From: Bacillus sp. es.034
GTDB lineage: Bacteria; Bacillota; Bacilli; Bacillales; Bacillaceae_B
NCBI RefSeq assembly: GCF_002563655.1
Contig: NZ_PDIY01000001.1
Coordinates: 2,702,001-2,766,000, forward strand
Length of the DNA stretch: 64,000 nucleotides
Reading direction: 5' to 3'
A program made the position numbers and the translations under genes. This document shows positions 34,858-43,378 of the stretch, one piece after another; position 1 is the first letter of the stretch, and each line of letters starts with the position of its first letter. The notes under the pieces were generated by a model that ran no database searches, was not told the origin of the DNA, and saw only the letters and a program-made list of their open reading frames with translations.

Positions 34858-36165
34858 ATGCCTCATTCGCATTTAATAAAACCGTTGATTGGGGAGCAAT
34901 ATCCAACGATCGATTATGGAAAGGGTGTTTTCTTGTATGACACCGATGGCCACGAATATGTAGATGCCTGTTCTGGAGCGGTGACGGCAAATTTGGGACA
35001 TGGTATGGAAGAAATCCTTCAATCAATCGTGAATCAAGGAAACAAAGTGGCGTTTGTGTATCGATCTCAGTTCAGTAATCAGCCGGCAGAGGAGTTAGCC
35101 TCCTTTTTGAATGATAAAACAGGTTATCCCTGGACCTTCTTTGTAAATAGTGGATCAGAGGCAGTGGAAACAGCCATCAAGATCGCCATTCAACATTGGC
35201 AGGAGAAAGGGAAGCCGCTGAAGAGGAAAATATTATCACGGTGGCTCAGTTATCACGGCATCACCTTTGGGGCCTTATCTGCTTCAGGGCATCCATCAAG
35301 AAGGGAACGGTTTGATTCGTTTTTAGGGGACTGGCCAACCATCGAACCCCCTTATTGTGCACACTGTCCATTTGGCAAGACCTACCCTTCATGCGGGTTG
35401 GCATGTGCGTCCCAACTGGATACCATGATAACGAGGATAGGCGCTGAGAATATAGCGGCTTTTATGGCAGAACCGATCATCGGAGCGGCAGGGGGGGCCA
35501 TCACCCCTCCGAAGGGTTATTATGAGCGGATTAAGGAAATCTGTGAAGCACATGACATATTATTCATTTCTGACGAAGTAATGACCGGATGCGGGAGGAC
35601 GGGAACCTTTTTAGCTCTGGAACAATGGGGAGTCATGGCAGATATTGTCGCTGTAGGTAAAGGCCTCAGTGCCGGATATGCCCCGATTGCTGCCACCCTC
35701 ATTTCAGAAAAGATCATGGAACCGATCGTACAGGGAAGTAAAGTGATCATGAGTGGCCATACCTTTAGTGGGAACCCCATGTCTGCAACTGCGGCATTGG
35801 CCGTCCTTAAGCTGATAGATTCAGAAAAGATCATTGAAGGAGTCGATCAGAAAGGGACCTATTTAAAGAATCTCCTGGAAAAATGTAGGACTGAATTTCC
35901 CTTTATTCAGGACATCAGGGGACGGGGCCTCATGTGGGGGATTGAATTTGATGAGCGGGGTGCGGGGTTTACGTCTTTCATCGTGCAGAATGGAGTGGAT
36001 AACGGGATATTGTTATACCCTGCTTCAGCCGGAATTGACGGCAGGAAGGGCTCTGCCATCATGGTGGCACCGCCATTGAACAGTACGAAAAGAGAGCTTG
36101 AGGAGATGGTTAAAAGGTTGAGAAGGACTTTTCAAATGGCAGCAGAGAATTGGAAGGTGACGTAG
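34858..36165 (+). CDS. yodT: Class III aminotransferase YodT
   Basis: 435-residue PLP-dependent omega-aminotransferase-type enzyme. ATG 34858 has AGGAGGGGG; the longer frame from 34771 is upstream of the ribosome site. Motifs: NSGSEAVETAIK (PLP phosphate), YHGITFGALSASG, ISDEVMTGCGRTG and the Schiff-base lysine in VAVGKGLSAGYAP. First gene of the kamA operon; likely moves the amino group of an acylated beta-lysine or product (inference). The next gene begins at the base after its stop. Confidence 0.92.
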   Translation: MPHSHLIKPLIGEQYPTIDYGKGVFLYDTDGHEYVDACSGAVTANLGHGMEEILQSIVNQGNKVAFVYRSQFSNQPAEELASFLNDKTGYPWTFFVNSGSEAVETAIKIAIQHWQEKGKPLKRKILSRWLSYHGITFGALSASGHPSRRERFDSFLGDWPTIEPPYCAHCPFGKTYPSCGLACASQLDTMITRIGAENIAAFMAEPIIGAAGGAITPPKGYYERIKEICEAHDILFISDEVMTGCGRTGTFLALEQWGVMADIVAVGKGLSAGYAPIAATLISEKIMEPIVQGSKVIMSGHTFSGNPMSATAALAVLKLIDSEKIIEGVDQKGTYLKNLLEKCRTEFPFIQDIRGRGLMWGIEFDERGAGFTSFIVQNGVDNGILLYPASAGIDGRKGSAIMVAPPLNSTKRELEEMVKRLRRTFQMAAENWKVT

Positions 36166-36864
36166 ATGTCCGCACATCACAATAAGTTGAGCGACTATGA
36201 AGGAATCCGCCACTTTTTTCATGATGAAATGACGTTGATGTTTGGAGGTTTTGGAGGGGTTGGCTCCCCGCCTGGCATAATAAAGCATCTTCTGGAGTGG
36301 GGTGTGAAGGATCTTACCATCATCGGAAACGACACGGGGTTCCCCCACATCGGCATCGGTCAATTGGTTGCAAAGAATCGCGTGAGGAAGGTGATTGCTT
36401 CACACATAGGATCTAATCCGATTGCAGGAAGATTGATGAGTGAAGGGAAGCTTGAAGTTGAATTCTCCCCACAAGGTATCTTAGCTGAAAGAATCAGGGC
36501 AGGCGGAGTGGGATTAAAAGGGATCATCAGCGACATCGGGGTGGATGACCCCTATTTGAATAAGGGAAAGACATTCGTTGAAGTAGAGGGTGAACGTTTT
36601 GTATTCGAGACGGCACTGGTTGCTGAAGTGGGGATTGTCTATGCGAAGAAAGCCGATACATTCGGGAACCTTGTCTATGACAAGAGCGCAAGGAACACGA
36701 ATCCCCTGATCGCCAAGGCCTCGGATTTGACGATTGTCGAGACGGAGGAAGTGGTTGCTTACGGAGAGCTGGATCCCGAGGAAATCGTCACTTCAGGAGT
36801 GTTTGTGGATCATATCGTCTTGTCTAAAGGAGTCGATTGGAAATGGGCCTGGGAAACGAATTGA
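36166..36864 (+). CDS. yodS: 3-oxoacid CoA-transferase subunit A (YodS)
   Basis: 232-residue alpha subunit of a family I CoA-transferase (SCOT/AtoD-like). Contains TLMFGGFGGVGSPPGIIKHL, the glycine-rich CoA loop, and VGLKGIISDIGVDDP. Starts immediately after yodT; overlaps yodR by 22 nt. With YodR activates a beta-keto acid by CoA exchange, fitting breakdown of a 3-keto acid formed from beta-lysine. Confidence 0.93.
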   Translation: MSAHHNKLSDYEGIRHFFHDEMTLMFGGFGGVGSPPGIIKHLLEWGVKDLTIIGNDTGFPHIGIGQLVAKNRVRKVIASHIGSNPIAGRLMSEGKLEVEFSPQGILAERIRAGGVGLKGIISDIGVDDPYLNKGKTFVEVEGERFVFETALVAEVGIVYAKKADTFGNLVYDKSARNTNPLIAKASDLTIVETEEVVAYGELDPEEIVTSGVFVDHIVLSKGVDWKWAWETN

Positions 36865-37505
36865 AGGAAAAGATGGCAAAACGTGCAGCGCTTGAGGTGA
36901 AAGAAAATATGATTGTGAATCTCGGGATCGGGATTCCCTCCCTCGTCCCAAATTACCTTCCTCAAGGATTTCCGGTCATATTTCAATCTGAAAATGGAAT
37001 CATCGGCATCGGTCCTGCACCCGTGGAAGGTCATGAAGATGAAAACCTGTGCAATGCCGGGGGGTTCCCGGTTTCGTTGGTGGAGGGGGGATGTTATACA
37101 GACAGCTCCATCGCTTTCGCCATGATCCGCCGGGGCAAGATCGATCTGACGATACTTGGATCCCTGCAGGTCAGTGAAAAGGGGGATCTTGCCAATTGGA
37201 TCATACCGGGCAAAAAGGTCCCGGGGATGGGAGGGGCAACGGAACTCGCCTCTAAAGCAAAGAAAGTCATTGTACTCATGACCCACTTAGATAAAAATGG
37301 CGGCAGCAAGATCGTAAGGGAATGCACCCTTCCATTAACGGCCAGGCGCTGTGTTTCGATGATCATCACTGACCGTGCTGTATTCTCACTTGAAGATGAT
37401 CAATTAATCCTGCTTGAGATATTCAATCCGTACACATTGAAGGATATAGAGGAGACGACAGAAGCCCGTTACATCTTAAGCCCTGATATCAAGTTTATAG
37501 GGTAG
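36843..37505 (+). CDS. yodR: 3-oxoacid CoA-transferase subunit B (YodR)
   Basis: 220-residue beta subunit. ATG 36843 is 9 nt after AAAGGAG that lies in yodS; TTG 36837 is less likely. The catalytic Glu is in SENGIIGIGP, following the family start IGIPSLVPNYLP. GGATELASKAKKVIVLMTH is also typical. Forms a heterodimer with YodS. Confidence 0.93.
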   Translation: MGLGNELKEKMAKRAALEVKENMIVNLGIGIPSLVPNYLPQGFPVIFQSENGIIGIGPAPVEGHEDENLCNAGGFPVSLVEGGCYTDSSIAFAMIRRGKIDLTILGSLQVSEKGDLANWIIPGKKVPGMGGATELASKAKKVIVLMTHLDKNGGSKIVRECTLPLTARRCVSMIITDRAVFSLEDDQLILLEIFNPYTLKDIEETTEARYILSPDIKFIG

Positions 37506-37519
37506 GGGGAGGAATACAA

Positions 37520-38785
37520 ATGGATACTCATCGCCTCATAAAAGAGAAAATAGAAGAAAAAAAGAAACGAACGATCAAGCTTCTGCAAAGACTGGTCCAG
37601 GAAGATAGTGTCCGGGGAAACGAATCAAAGGCGCAGGCGATCATCATAGAGAAGTGCAGAAAGCTTGGTTTGGAGCTGGACATTTGGGAAATTAAAGAGA
37701 CTGATATCAAGCATCATCCCTTTTACAAGTGTGACCGGACAAATTTTAAAGGTAATCCCAATGTGGTAGGGGTTTTAAAAGGTACAGGAGGAGGAAAGAG
37801 CCTTCTTTTAAATGGACATATCGATGTTGTACCGGAAGGGGATCGAAGAGATTGGAGTCATGATCCCTATAGCGGACTCATCAAGGACGGGAAGCTTTAC
37901 GGGCGGGGAGCAACGGATATGAAAGGCGGTTCGGTTGCTTTGCTACTCGCCATCGAAGTGATACAGGAGTTGAATATTCCTTTAAAGGGAGATGTGATCT
38001 TTCAGAGTGTCATAGAAGAGGAAAGCGGGGGAACGGGTACCTTAGCCACATTGATTAGAGGCTATAAGGCGGATGCTGTCATCATCCCTGAGCCGACCAA
38101 TATGAAGATCTTCCCTAAACAGCAAGGGTCCATGTGGTTTCGCCTTAATGTAAAAGGGAAATCTGCACATGGGGGAACGAGGTATGAAGGGGTAAATGCA
38201 ATAGAGAAAGCATATAAGGTCATTCACGTTCTTCAGCAATTGGAGAATGCACGTAACGAGAGGGTGGATGATCCATTATATCGTAATATTCCCATCCCCT
38301 TACCGGTTAATATCGGAAGAATCGAAAGTGGGAAATGGCCGTCTTCGGTTCCGGATACGGCTATCATTGAAGGCAGAATAGGAGTCGGACCCTGGGAGAC
38401 ACTCCATGAAGTCGAACAGGAATTTTCAATCGGAATTTCCAAGCTGAAATCAATCGATCCATGGTTCGAGGAACACCCTGTCGAGGTGGAATGGTTTGGC
38501 GGGCGCTGGCAGCCGGGCAATCTACCAAGTGACCATGAATTAGTAAACACCCTGTCGATGCATGCTAAACAGGTAATGTCGTCTGATCCGATCATTGAAG
38601 CCTCACCCTGGGGAACGGATGGAGGGATTTTGTCTCAAGGCGGCAATATGCCTGTGGTGATTTTTGGACCGGGCACAACTGAAGTGGCCCATGATGCAAA
38701 TGAATACATTGAGTTAGAGAGGGTTTACCAATCGGCTGAAATTTTTTCTCGCTTTATGATCGATTGGTGTAATAAACCCTCATGA
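37520..38785 (+). CDS. yodQ: M20 family deacylase/peptidase YodQ
   Basis: 421-residue zinc hydrolase of the ArgE/DapE/ACY1 family. Metal-site segments: NGHIDVVPEGD (His, Asp), GRGATDMKGG (Asp), EEESGGTGT (Glu-Glu), IPEPTN (Glu) and the late His in GTTEVAHDANEY. Lid domain includes KGKSAHGG. In this operon it probably removes the acetyl group from N-acetylated beta-lysine or a later intermediate (inference). Followed by a 227-nt non-coding stretch before yodP. Confidence 0.92.
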   Translation: MDTHRLIKEKIEEKKKRTIKLLQRLVQEDSVRGNESKAQAIIIEKCRKLGLELDIWEIKETDIKHHPFYKCDRTNFKGNPNVVGVLKGTGGGKSLLLNGHIDVVPEGDRRDWSHDPYSGLIKDGKLYGRGATDMKGGSVALLLAIEVIQELNIPLKGDVIFQSVIEEESGGTGTLATLIRGYKADAVIIPEPTNMKIFPKQQGSMWFRLNVKGKSAHGGTRYEGVNAIEKAYKVIHVLQQLENARNERVDDPLYRNIPIPLPVNIGRIESGKWPSSVPDTAIIEGRIGVGPWETLHEVEQEFSIGISKLKSIDPWFEEHPVEVEWFGGRWQPGNLPSDHELVNTLSMHAKQVMSSDPIIEASPWGTDGGILSQGGNMPVVIFGPGTTEVAHDANEYIELERVYQSAEIFSRFMIDWCNKPS

Positions 38786-38799
38786 TTTTGATCCGAATG

Positions 38800-38948
38800 G
38801 GGTAGAAGGTAATAAGATGCTATACTCATCCGCCTGAGAGAGGATTGGTCATGACCCGTAAGTTCCTGAACAAAAGAACGAAGTCGCATATCCCCTTTCT
38901 TCACCCTTAGACAGGAACAACTCACTTGATTGAGGTTGTTCCCTTTTT
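38800..38948 (+). promoter_or_regulatory. Structured spacer with terminator and competing helix in the kamA operon
   Basis: Terminator: GGAACAAC (38914-38921) with GTTGTTCC (38935-38942) plus TCA/TGA, then CTTTTTAT. Competing helix: GTTCCTG (38862-38868) is complementary to CAGGAAC (38912-38918), which is the terminator's left arm. Upstream, GGGG...ATGC (38800-38820) can close with GCAT..CCCC (38886-38895), and GTTC...GAAC forms an inner hairpin. No known riboswitch consensus (lysine, TPP, glycine, SAM, T-box) fits. It may be an attenuator for yodP-kamA or merely an operon-internal terminator. Confidence 0.5.
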
Positions 38949-39012
38949 ATGGTGGTTTGTTTCATAACTTATCTCATGCCTTCATATGTTTGTTAAAAAG
39001 GGGCTTAAAAGA

Positions 39013-39846
39013 ATGCAGGCATATGAATATATACAACATCCAAAAGTGGAAGCGACCATTTATAAAGATGATTATAATCGCAGGCTCAGGGTGGATGAAT
39101 TCAGGGGGAATGCAGAAAGGCTAGTGGAGCACATGGTGAATATGGCTGGGACCCATCGGTTCGAAAAGTTCATTGTGAAGGCAAAGTCAAATCAGGTTCC
39201 CCACCTGATAGAAAAGGGGTTTATGATGGAGGGGGGAGTAAACGGTTACTTTAGGGGAGACAGCGCTTTCTTTATGAGTAAATTTCTGACGGATGACAGA
39301 AGGAATAGTTCTTTTTGGAGAAAAGAGGATGACATTCTTCAAGCGGTTCAACAGCTTGATAGAAAAACCATGGAAGGATCAGGATTGATATCTGTAGCCA
39401 CCGGGGGGCAGGCAGAGAAATTAGCAGACCTCTATCAAGAAGTTTTCACGCTATATCCTGTACCATTACAAGATTCCGATTATATAAAAGAATCCATGAA
39501 AAATGGGACAATCTTTGTATACATCGAAGAGGATGGAAGGATAATCAGCGCCGCTTCGGCTGAAATATCTACAACCAACAAGAATGCTGAACTAACGGAT
39601 TGTGCTACGAGATCTTCTCATCGTAAAGGCGGATATATGAAGCATCTGCTGAGGAAGTTGGAAGATGAATTGGTGAAACAGAACATTTTTTGCGCATATA
39701 CGATTGCCAGGGCCCTTTCATTTGGGATGAATGCTGCATTCCACCAGCTTGGGTACAGGTATGGTGGGAGACTTGCGAATAACTGCATCATCTTTGACAA
39801 AATGGAAGATATGAACATTTGGGAGAAGGATTTAAGTGAAAGGTAG
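39013..39846 (+). CDS. yodP: Beta-lysine N-acetyltransferase YodP (AblB-like)
   Basis: 277-residue GNAT enzyme related to AblB, which acetylates the epsilon-amino group of beta-lysine made by the aminomutase. ATG 39013 has AAGGGGC 9 nt upstream; 38986 lacks one. The acetyl-CoA segment is DCATRSSHRKGGYMKHLLRKL (R-x-x-G-x/G; bases encode it near residue 200), with an N-terminal MxAYEYIQHPKVEATIYKDDY part. In methanogens AblA-AblB make the osmolyte N-epsilon-acetyl-beta-lysine; here the operon also has catabolic genes. Confidence 0.88.
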   Translation: MQAYEYIQHPKVEATIYKDDYNRRLRVDEFRGNAERLVEHMVNMAGTHRFEKFIVKAKSNQVPHLIEKGFMMEGGVNGYFRGDSAFFMSKFLTDDRRNSSFWRKEDDILQAVQQLDRKTMEGSGLISVATGGQAEKLADLYQEVFTLYPVPLQDSDYIKESMKNGTIFVYIEEDGRIISAASAEISTTNKNAELTDCATRSSHRKGGYMKHLLRKLEDELVKQNIFCAYTIARALSFGMNAAFHQLGYRYGGRLANNCIIFDKMEDMNIWEKDLSER

Positions 39847-39899
39847 AAGAAATCTCCTGGTCTTGTGGAACGATACTTTCTGGGAAGTTGGTGGAATAG

Positions 39900-41327
39900 A
39901 TGAAAATGAATCTCTATAAACCAAAAAGGGATTGGAAGGATATTGAGCTTTGGAAAGATGTCACGGATGAACAATGGAATAACTGGTTATGGCAGCTGAC
40001 AAACACAATCAGAACCCTTGATGACTTAAAGAAAGTGGTGAACTTGACGCCGGAGGAAGAAGAAGGGGTTAAAATTTCAACCAAGACCATTCCGCTGAAT
40101 ATTACTCCTTACTATGCATGGCTGATGAATGAGGATGACCCCCGCTGCCCGATCCGGATGCAATCCGTTCCGATAGGCCAGGAGATCCATAAAACAAAGT
40201 ATGACCTTGAAGACCCTTTGCATGAAGATGAAGATTCACCGGTTCCCGGGTTAACGCACAGATACCCGGACAGGGTGTTATTTCTCGTCACCAATCAATG
40301 TTCCATGTACTGCAGATACTGTACGAGAAGGAGGTTTTCAGGACAGATCGGAATGGGTGTTCCGAAGAAACAGCTTGATGCCGCCATTGAATATATAAGG
40401 GAAACCCCGAGCGTAAGGGACGTATTGCTTTCTGGCGGGGATGGTCTCTTGATCAATGATCAAATACTCGAGTATATATTAAAGAATCTAAGGGATATAC
40501 CGCATGTCGAGATCATCCGGATTGGAACGAGGGCTCCTGTCGTGTTTCCACAACGGATCACTGAAAACCTGTGTAATATATTGAAGAAGTACCATCCGGT
40601 TTGGTTAAATACTCACTTCAATACATCTATTGAAATCACCGAAGAGTCCAAGAAGGCATGTGAGATGCTTGTGGATGCAGGGGTTCCTGTAGGGAATCAA
40701 GCTGTGATCCTGGCAGGCATCAATGACAGCGTTCCGATCATGAAGAAGCTAATGCATGATCTGGTTAAAATTCGCGTGCGTCCGTATTATATTTATCAAT
40801 GTGATCTATCGGAAGGGATCGGCCATTTCAGGGCACCTGTCAGCAAAGGGCTTGAAATCATTGAAGGTTTGAGAGGACACACATCGGGTTACGCCGTACC
40901 GACCTTCGTGTTGGATGCTCCTGGAGGAGGAGGGAAAATATCCCTGCAACCAAATTACCTGATATCCCAAAGTGCTTCGAAAGTGGTCGTAAGGAATTTC
41001 GAAGGCGTCATCTCCACCTATCCGGAACCGGAGGAATACGTAGCAGGAAGGGCAGATGAATACTTTAAAGAAGTTTATCATGATGAAGAAATCAAAGAAC
41101 CTACTATAGGTATCGCTGGATTGATGAATCAAACCCATTCATCCCTCACACCCGCTGGTCTAAAGCGTTTGGAGCGTCGCAAGGAATATCAGGAGAACCC
41201 GGATCATAATTCACTCAAGGATTTCAGGGGGAAAAGGGATCAGCTAAAAGAAAAGAAGCATAAAGCGATGCTTTCAAAAATGAATCAGGACAAAAATGAT
41301 GATAAGGAAGAGACCATCAATGGCTAA
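39900..41327 (+). CDS. kamA: L-lysine 2,3-aminomutase KamA
   Basis: 475-residue radical-SAM, PLP-dependent aminomutase converting L-lysine to L-beta-lysine. The iron-sulfur site is C134-x3-C138-x2-C141 (CSMYCRYCTRRR); the PLP lysine is in DAPGGGGKISLQPNY. Nearly collinear with B. subtilis KamA, with the C-terminal basic tail KRDQLKEKKHKAML. RBS is weak (GTTGGTGGAATAG), consistent with operon coupling. The stop overlaps yokU. Mother-cell expression in sporulation is known for B. subtilis. Confidence 0.97.
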   Translation: MKMNLYKPKRDWKDIELWKDVTDEQWNNWLWQLTNTIRTLDDLKKVVNLTPEEEEGVKISTKTIPLNITPYYAWLMNEDDPRCPIRMQSVPIGQEIHKTKYDLEDPLHEDEDSPVPGLTHRYPDRVLFLVTNQCSMYCRYCTRRRFSGQIGMGVPKKQLDAAIEYIRETPSVRDVLLSGGDGLLINDQILEYILKNLRDIPHVEIIRIGTRAPVVFPQRITENLCNILKKYHPVWLNTHFNTSIEITEESKKACEMLVDAGVPVGNQAVILAGINDSVPIMKKLMHDLVKIRVRPYYIYQCDLSEGIGHFRAPVSKGLEIIEGLRGHTSGYAVPTFVLDAPGGGGKISLQPNYLISQSASKVVVRNFEGVISTYPEPEEYVAGRADEYFKEVYHDEEIKEPTIGIAGLMNQTHSSLTPAGLKRLERRKEYQENPDHNSLKDFRGKRDQLKEKKHKAMLSKMNQDKNDDKEETING

Positions 41328-41610
41328 AAATAAGGCGAAAGTATGCGAATGGTGTGAAGAGAACACGGCTCATGTTCATCAATCAAGTGTGTATTGGGAG
41401 CTGCCTGATGGTTCACGGGCGGTCCAGATTGCGAATGTCCCTAGCCTCTGTTGCAGTCATTGCGGGATGGACTATCAGGAGGAATCCGTCATCAATGAAA
41501 TTGAAGACCAACTGATGCTGATCGATACGAGGTTAATTGATAAAGTGATCTCTTATAAAGAGTTGATGGCTCTTCCCCGCTTACTTAAGAAGAATTATTT
41601 TCGATATTAG
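41320..41610 (+). CDS. yokU: YokU family zinc-finger protein
   Basis: 96-residue protein from ATG 41320, overlapping the kamA stop by 8 nt; the frame from 41296 begins deep inside kamA. Two CxxC pairs (VCEWCEEN and CCSHCGMDY) form a YgiT/MqsA-type zinc finger. In B. subtilis yokU also adjoins kamA. It lacks the helix-turn-helix of MqsA. Function unknown. Confidence 0.9.
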   Translation: MAKNKAKVCEWCEENTAHVHQSSVYWELPDGSRAVQIANVPSLCCSHCGMDYQEESVINEIEDQLMLIDTRLIDKVISYKELMALPRLLKKNYFRY

Positions 41611-41627
41611 CAGGTGGAGGCACCGAT

Positions 41628-41684
41628 ATGCTCTCATTTGAAGCAAACACTTTACGAATTCATCTTCTTCCGCTATCCTTTTAG
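41628..41684 (+). CDS. Possible 18-aa peptide ORF
   Basis: ATG 41628 to TAG 41684 with CAGGTGGAGG 7 nt upstream. Peptide MLSFEANTLRIHLLPLSF. Good ribosome site but no other support. Lies between yokU and yozE. Confidence 0.25.
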   Translation: MLSFEANTLRIHLLPLSF

Positions 41685-41713
41685 AAAAGAAAGAACAAGG
41701 GCAGGTGGAAGAG

Positions 41714-41938
41714 ATGAGAAAATCCTTTTATCATTACTTGATGAAATACAGGCAACCGACTGCCAAGGATGATATAACCCGATTTGCGAATTCAGCTTAT
41801 GATGATCACAGCTTTCCGAAACAATCCGGGCAATACCATGAAATCAGCTCCTATCTCGAAATGAATGGGCACTACCTTGAAAGCATGTCCATCTTCGACA
41901 TGGCCTGGGACCAGTACCAATTAGAAGAAAAAGACTAA
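41714..41938 (+). CDS. yozE: YozE (UPF0346, SAM-like fold)
   Basis: 74-residue protein from ATG 41714 (AGGGCAGGTGGAAGAG upstream); GTG 41705 overlaps the ribosome site. KSFYHYLMKYRQP, FANSAYDDHSFPKQSGQYHEISSYLE and FDMAWDQYQ are near-identical to B. subtilis YozE. Small helical UPF0346 domain; function unknown. Closed by a terminator. Confidence 0.95.
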   Translation: MRKSFYHYLMKYRQPTAKDDITRFANSAYDDHSFPKQSGQYHEISSYLEMNGHYLESMSIFDMAWDQYQLEEKD

Positions 41939-41956
41939 CGATATATCCAAGCCAAC

Positions 41957-41996
41957 GGACTGACATTTGTTTCCCGCAAACGTCGGTCCTTTTTTA
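41957..41996 (+). terminator. Terminator after yozE
   Basis: GGACTGACATTTG (41957-41969) pairs with CAAACGTCGGTCC (41977-41989) with one mismatch, then seven T. Confidence 0.9.
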
Positions 41997-42203
41997 TAAA
42001 ATCCCGAGGAAAGCGAGCACCTGCAGCGGAAATCAACCAGCACTTTCCTTTTATTAAAAAACATCATTAAAGTCCGATTCGATTTTAGCCATTGCATGAA
42101 AACATTTTCTTACCCTAAAGAAAAGATAGTCAGGGATTTCGTGTATACCGATATGATTGTTATTGCATATCATATAAAAAAGGCGATTAAGGGTGAGGGG
42201 AGA

Positions 42204-42863
42204 ATGAAGAAACGAAAAGAGCCTAGATTCAGAGTTGGGGAAACGGTAGTCGTCACAATCTATGGTACCGTCGGGAAAATCACCGACATAAAAAAGATTG
42301 ACGGAGAGTTTTTATATGAGGTCAATGAAAGTGAAGGGTTATTCAAGGAAAAAGCATTAGAACTGCTTGATTCTTATGATGGATATATTTTTGAACAGGA
42401 ACAGATCGATATTGAATACAAATTTCTGTTTGGTGATCTTGTCCTCGTAAAGGGATACGAAGAGGATCTCTTTAAAGTGGTGGGTTTCAGAACAGAGATA
42501 TGGCGATATAAAGATGATGCATGGGAAGACGTGATCTATGAATTAATGAGGATTACAGATGGAGAATGGCTGGAGGCAGACGAAGATGAAATTACCCTGG
42601 TTGCCGATGAAGAGCAGGCGGAAGCTTTCATAAAGAAATATGGATTCATCTTCCCCCAAAAAAAAGAAGGTAAATCCAAATCACTCCATTCACCTGCCTT
42701 TCCCAAGCCAACCTGGATTGATCAGCTCCTTGATCATTACAATGACTACAAAACACTGTACCTGTTATTCAATGATAGTAAATACAAGAATAAAATGGAT
42801 TATGTGCTAGAACAGTTGAAGAATCATACAAACACACAGTCTATCGTCAAAGAGAAGGAATAA
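42204..42863 (+). CDS. yodN: YodN-like protein
   Basis: 219-residue soluble protein from ATG 42204 (GTGAGGGGAGA upstream); the longer frame from 42096 has no ribosome site. Two repeated beta-rich segments can be seen, each with a G-x-x-V-V-V / G-D-L-V-L-V strand pair (FRVGETVVVTIYGTVGKIT and FLFGDLVLVKGYEEDLFKVV), SH3-like in look. A C-terminal helix follows a KPTW linker. Symbol from position between yozE and yozD as in B. subtilis. Function unknown. Confidence 0.75.
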   Translation: MKKRKEPRFRVGETVVVTIYGTVGKITDIKKIDGEFLYEVNESEGLFKEKALELLDSYDGYIFEQEQIDIEYKFLFGDLVLVKGYEEDLFKVVGFRTEIWRYKDDAWEDVIYELMRITDGEWLEADEDEITLVADEEQAEAFIKKYGFIFPQKKEGKSKSLHSPAFPKPTWIDQLLDHYNDYKTLYLLFNDSKYKNKMDYVLEQLKNHTNTQSIVKEKE

Positions 42864-43017
42864 GCCACATAATATAGAGAAAAACCGGTACGCTTATGAC
42901 CAGGAATGATAATAGTATGACACGAAGGATCCATTGCATGCCTGAAACAATGATCCCTTCTCCATTCTCCAGGTCTCTTACCATCGATTTCGTTTTTTGG
43001 GTAAATGTATGTAACAT
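42847..43017 (-). CDS. 56-aa single-pass membrane protein, antisense overlap with yodN end
   Basis: ATG 43017 to TGA 42849-42847, 56 codons, with AGGAGAG 8 nt upstream. N-terminal 26 residues are charged (MLHTFTQKTKSMVRDLENGE), then a hydrophobic helix (WILRVILLSFLVISVPVFLY) and IMWLIPSL. Overlaps the 3' end of yodN by 17 nt tail-to-tail. No family recognised. Fills the yodN-yozD gap. Confidence 0.65.
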   Translation of the reverse strand: MLHTFTQKTKSMVRDLENGEGIIVSGMQWILRVILLSFLVISVPVFLYIMWLIPSL

Positions 43018-43142
43018 ACTATATCTCTCCTCTACCTTTGATGATAAAGTCTATGCTTGTCTTTAAAGTGTTATGAAAACTTTTTTTCCTGGCATAACCG
43101 GGATAGTATTGTCATAAATTGAGAATCAAAGGGGGCGATCAC

Positions 43143-43319
43143 ATGCGGGAGATAGAAGTCTTTATCGACACCGAGGAAATTGCTGAGTTCTTTATGAAAG
43201 AACTGATCCAAAGAGGGTATGCACCATCAGAAGATGAGCTGGAAGAAATAGCGGACATCACATTCGAGTATCTGATTGCCAAATGTATCATTGATGAAGA
43301 ATGGGAAGATGAGGTTTAG
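43143..43319 (+). CDS. yozD: YozD family protein
   Basis: 58-residue acidic protein. ATG 43143 follows AAAGGGGGCG; the in-frame start at 43119 precedes the ribosome site. EVFIDTEEIAEFFMKELIQ and EIADITFEYLIAKC match B. subtilis YozD as I recall it, and gene order (yozE-yodN-yozD) agrees. Function unknown. Confidence 0.88.
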   Translation: MREIEVFIDTEEIAEFFMKELIQRGYAPSEDELEEIADITFEYLIAKCIIDEEWEDEV

Positions 43320-43378
43320 ATTCTATTCACCCATCGATACGGATTTCACTTTGTATGCCAACGACCATTCATATAACG

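Noticed and set aside
34570..34860. Prophage or integration scar at the ypqE-yodT junction
   Set aside because: No integrase, tRNA, direct repeats or phage genes visible; only promoters and a hairpin.
38800..38948. TPP riboswitch suggested by CCTGAGAG in the yodQ-yodP gap
   Set aside because: The second conserved TPP segment (ACCTGAT...GGTAAT) is missing and spacing is wrong.
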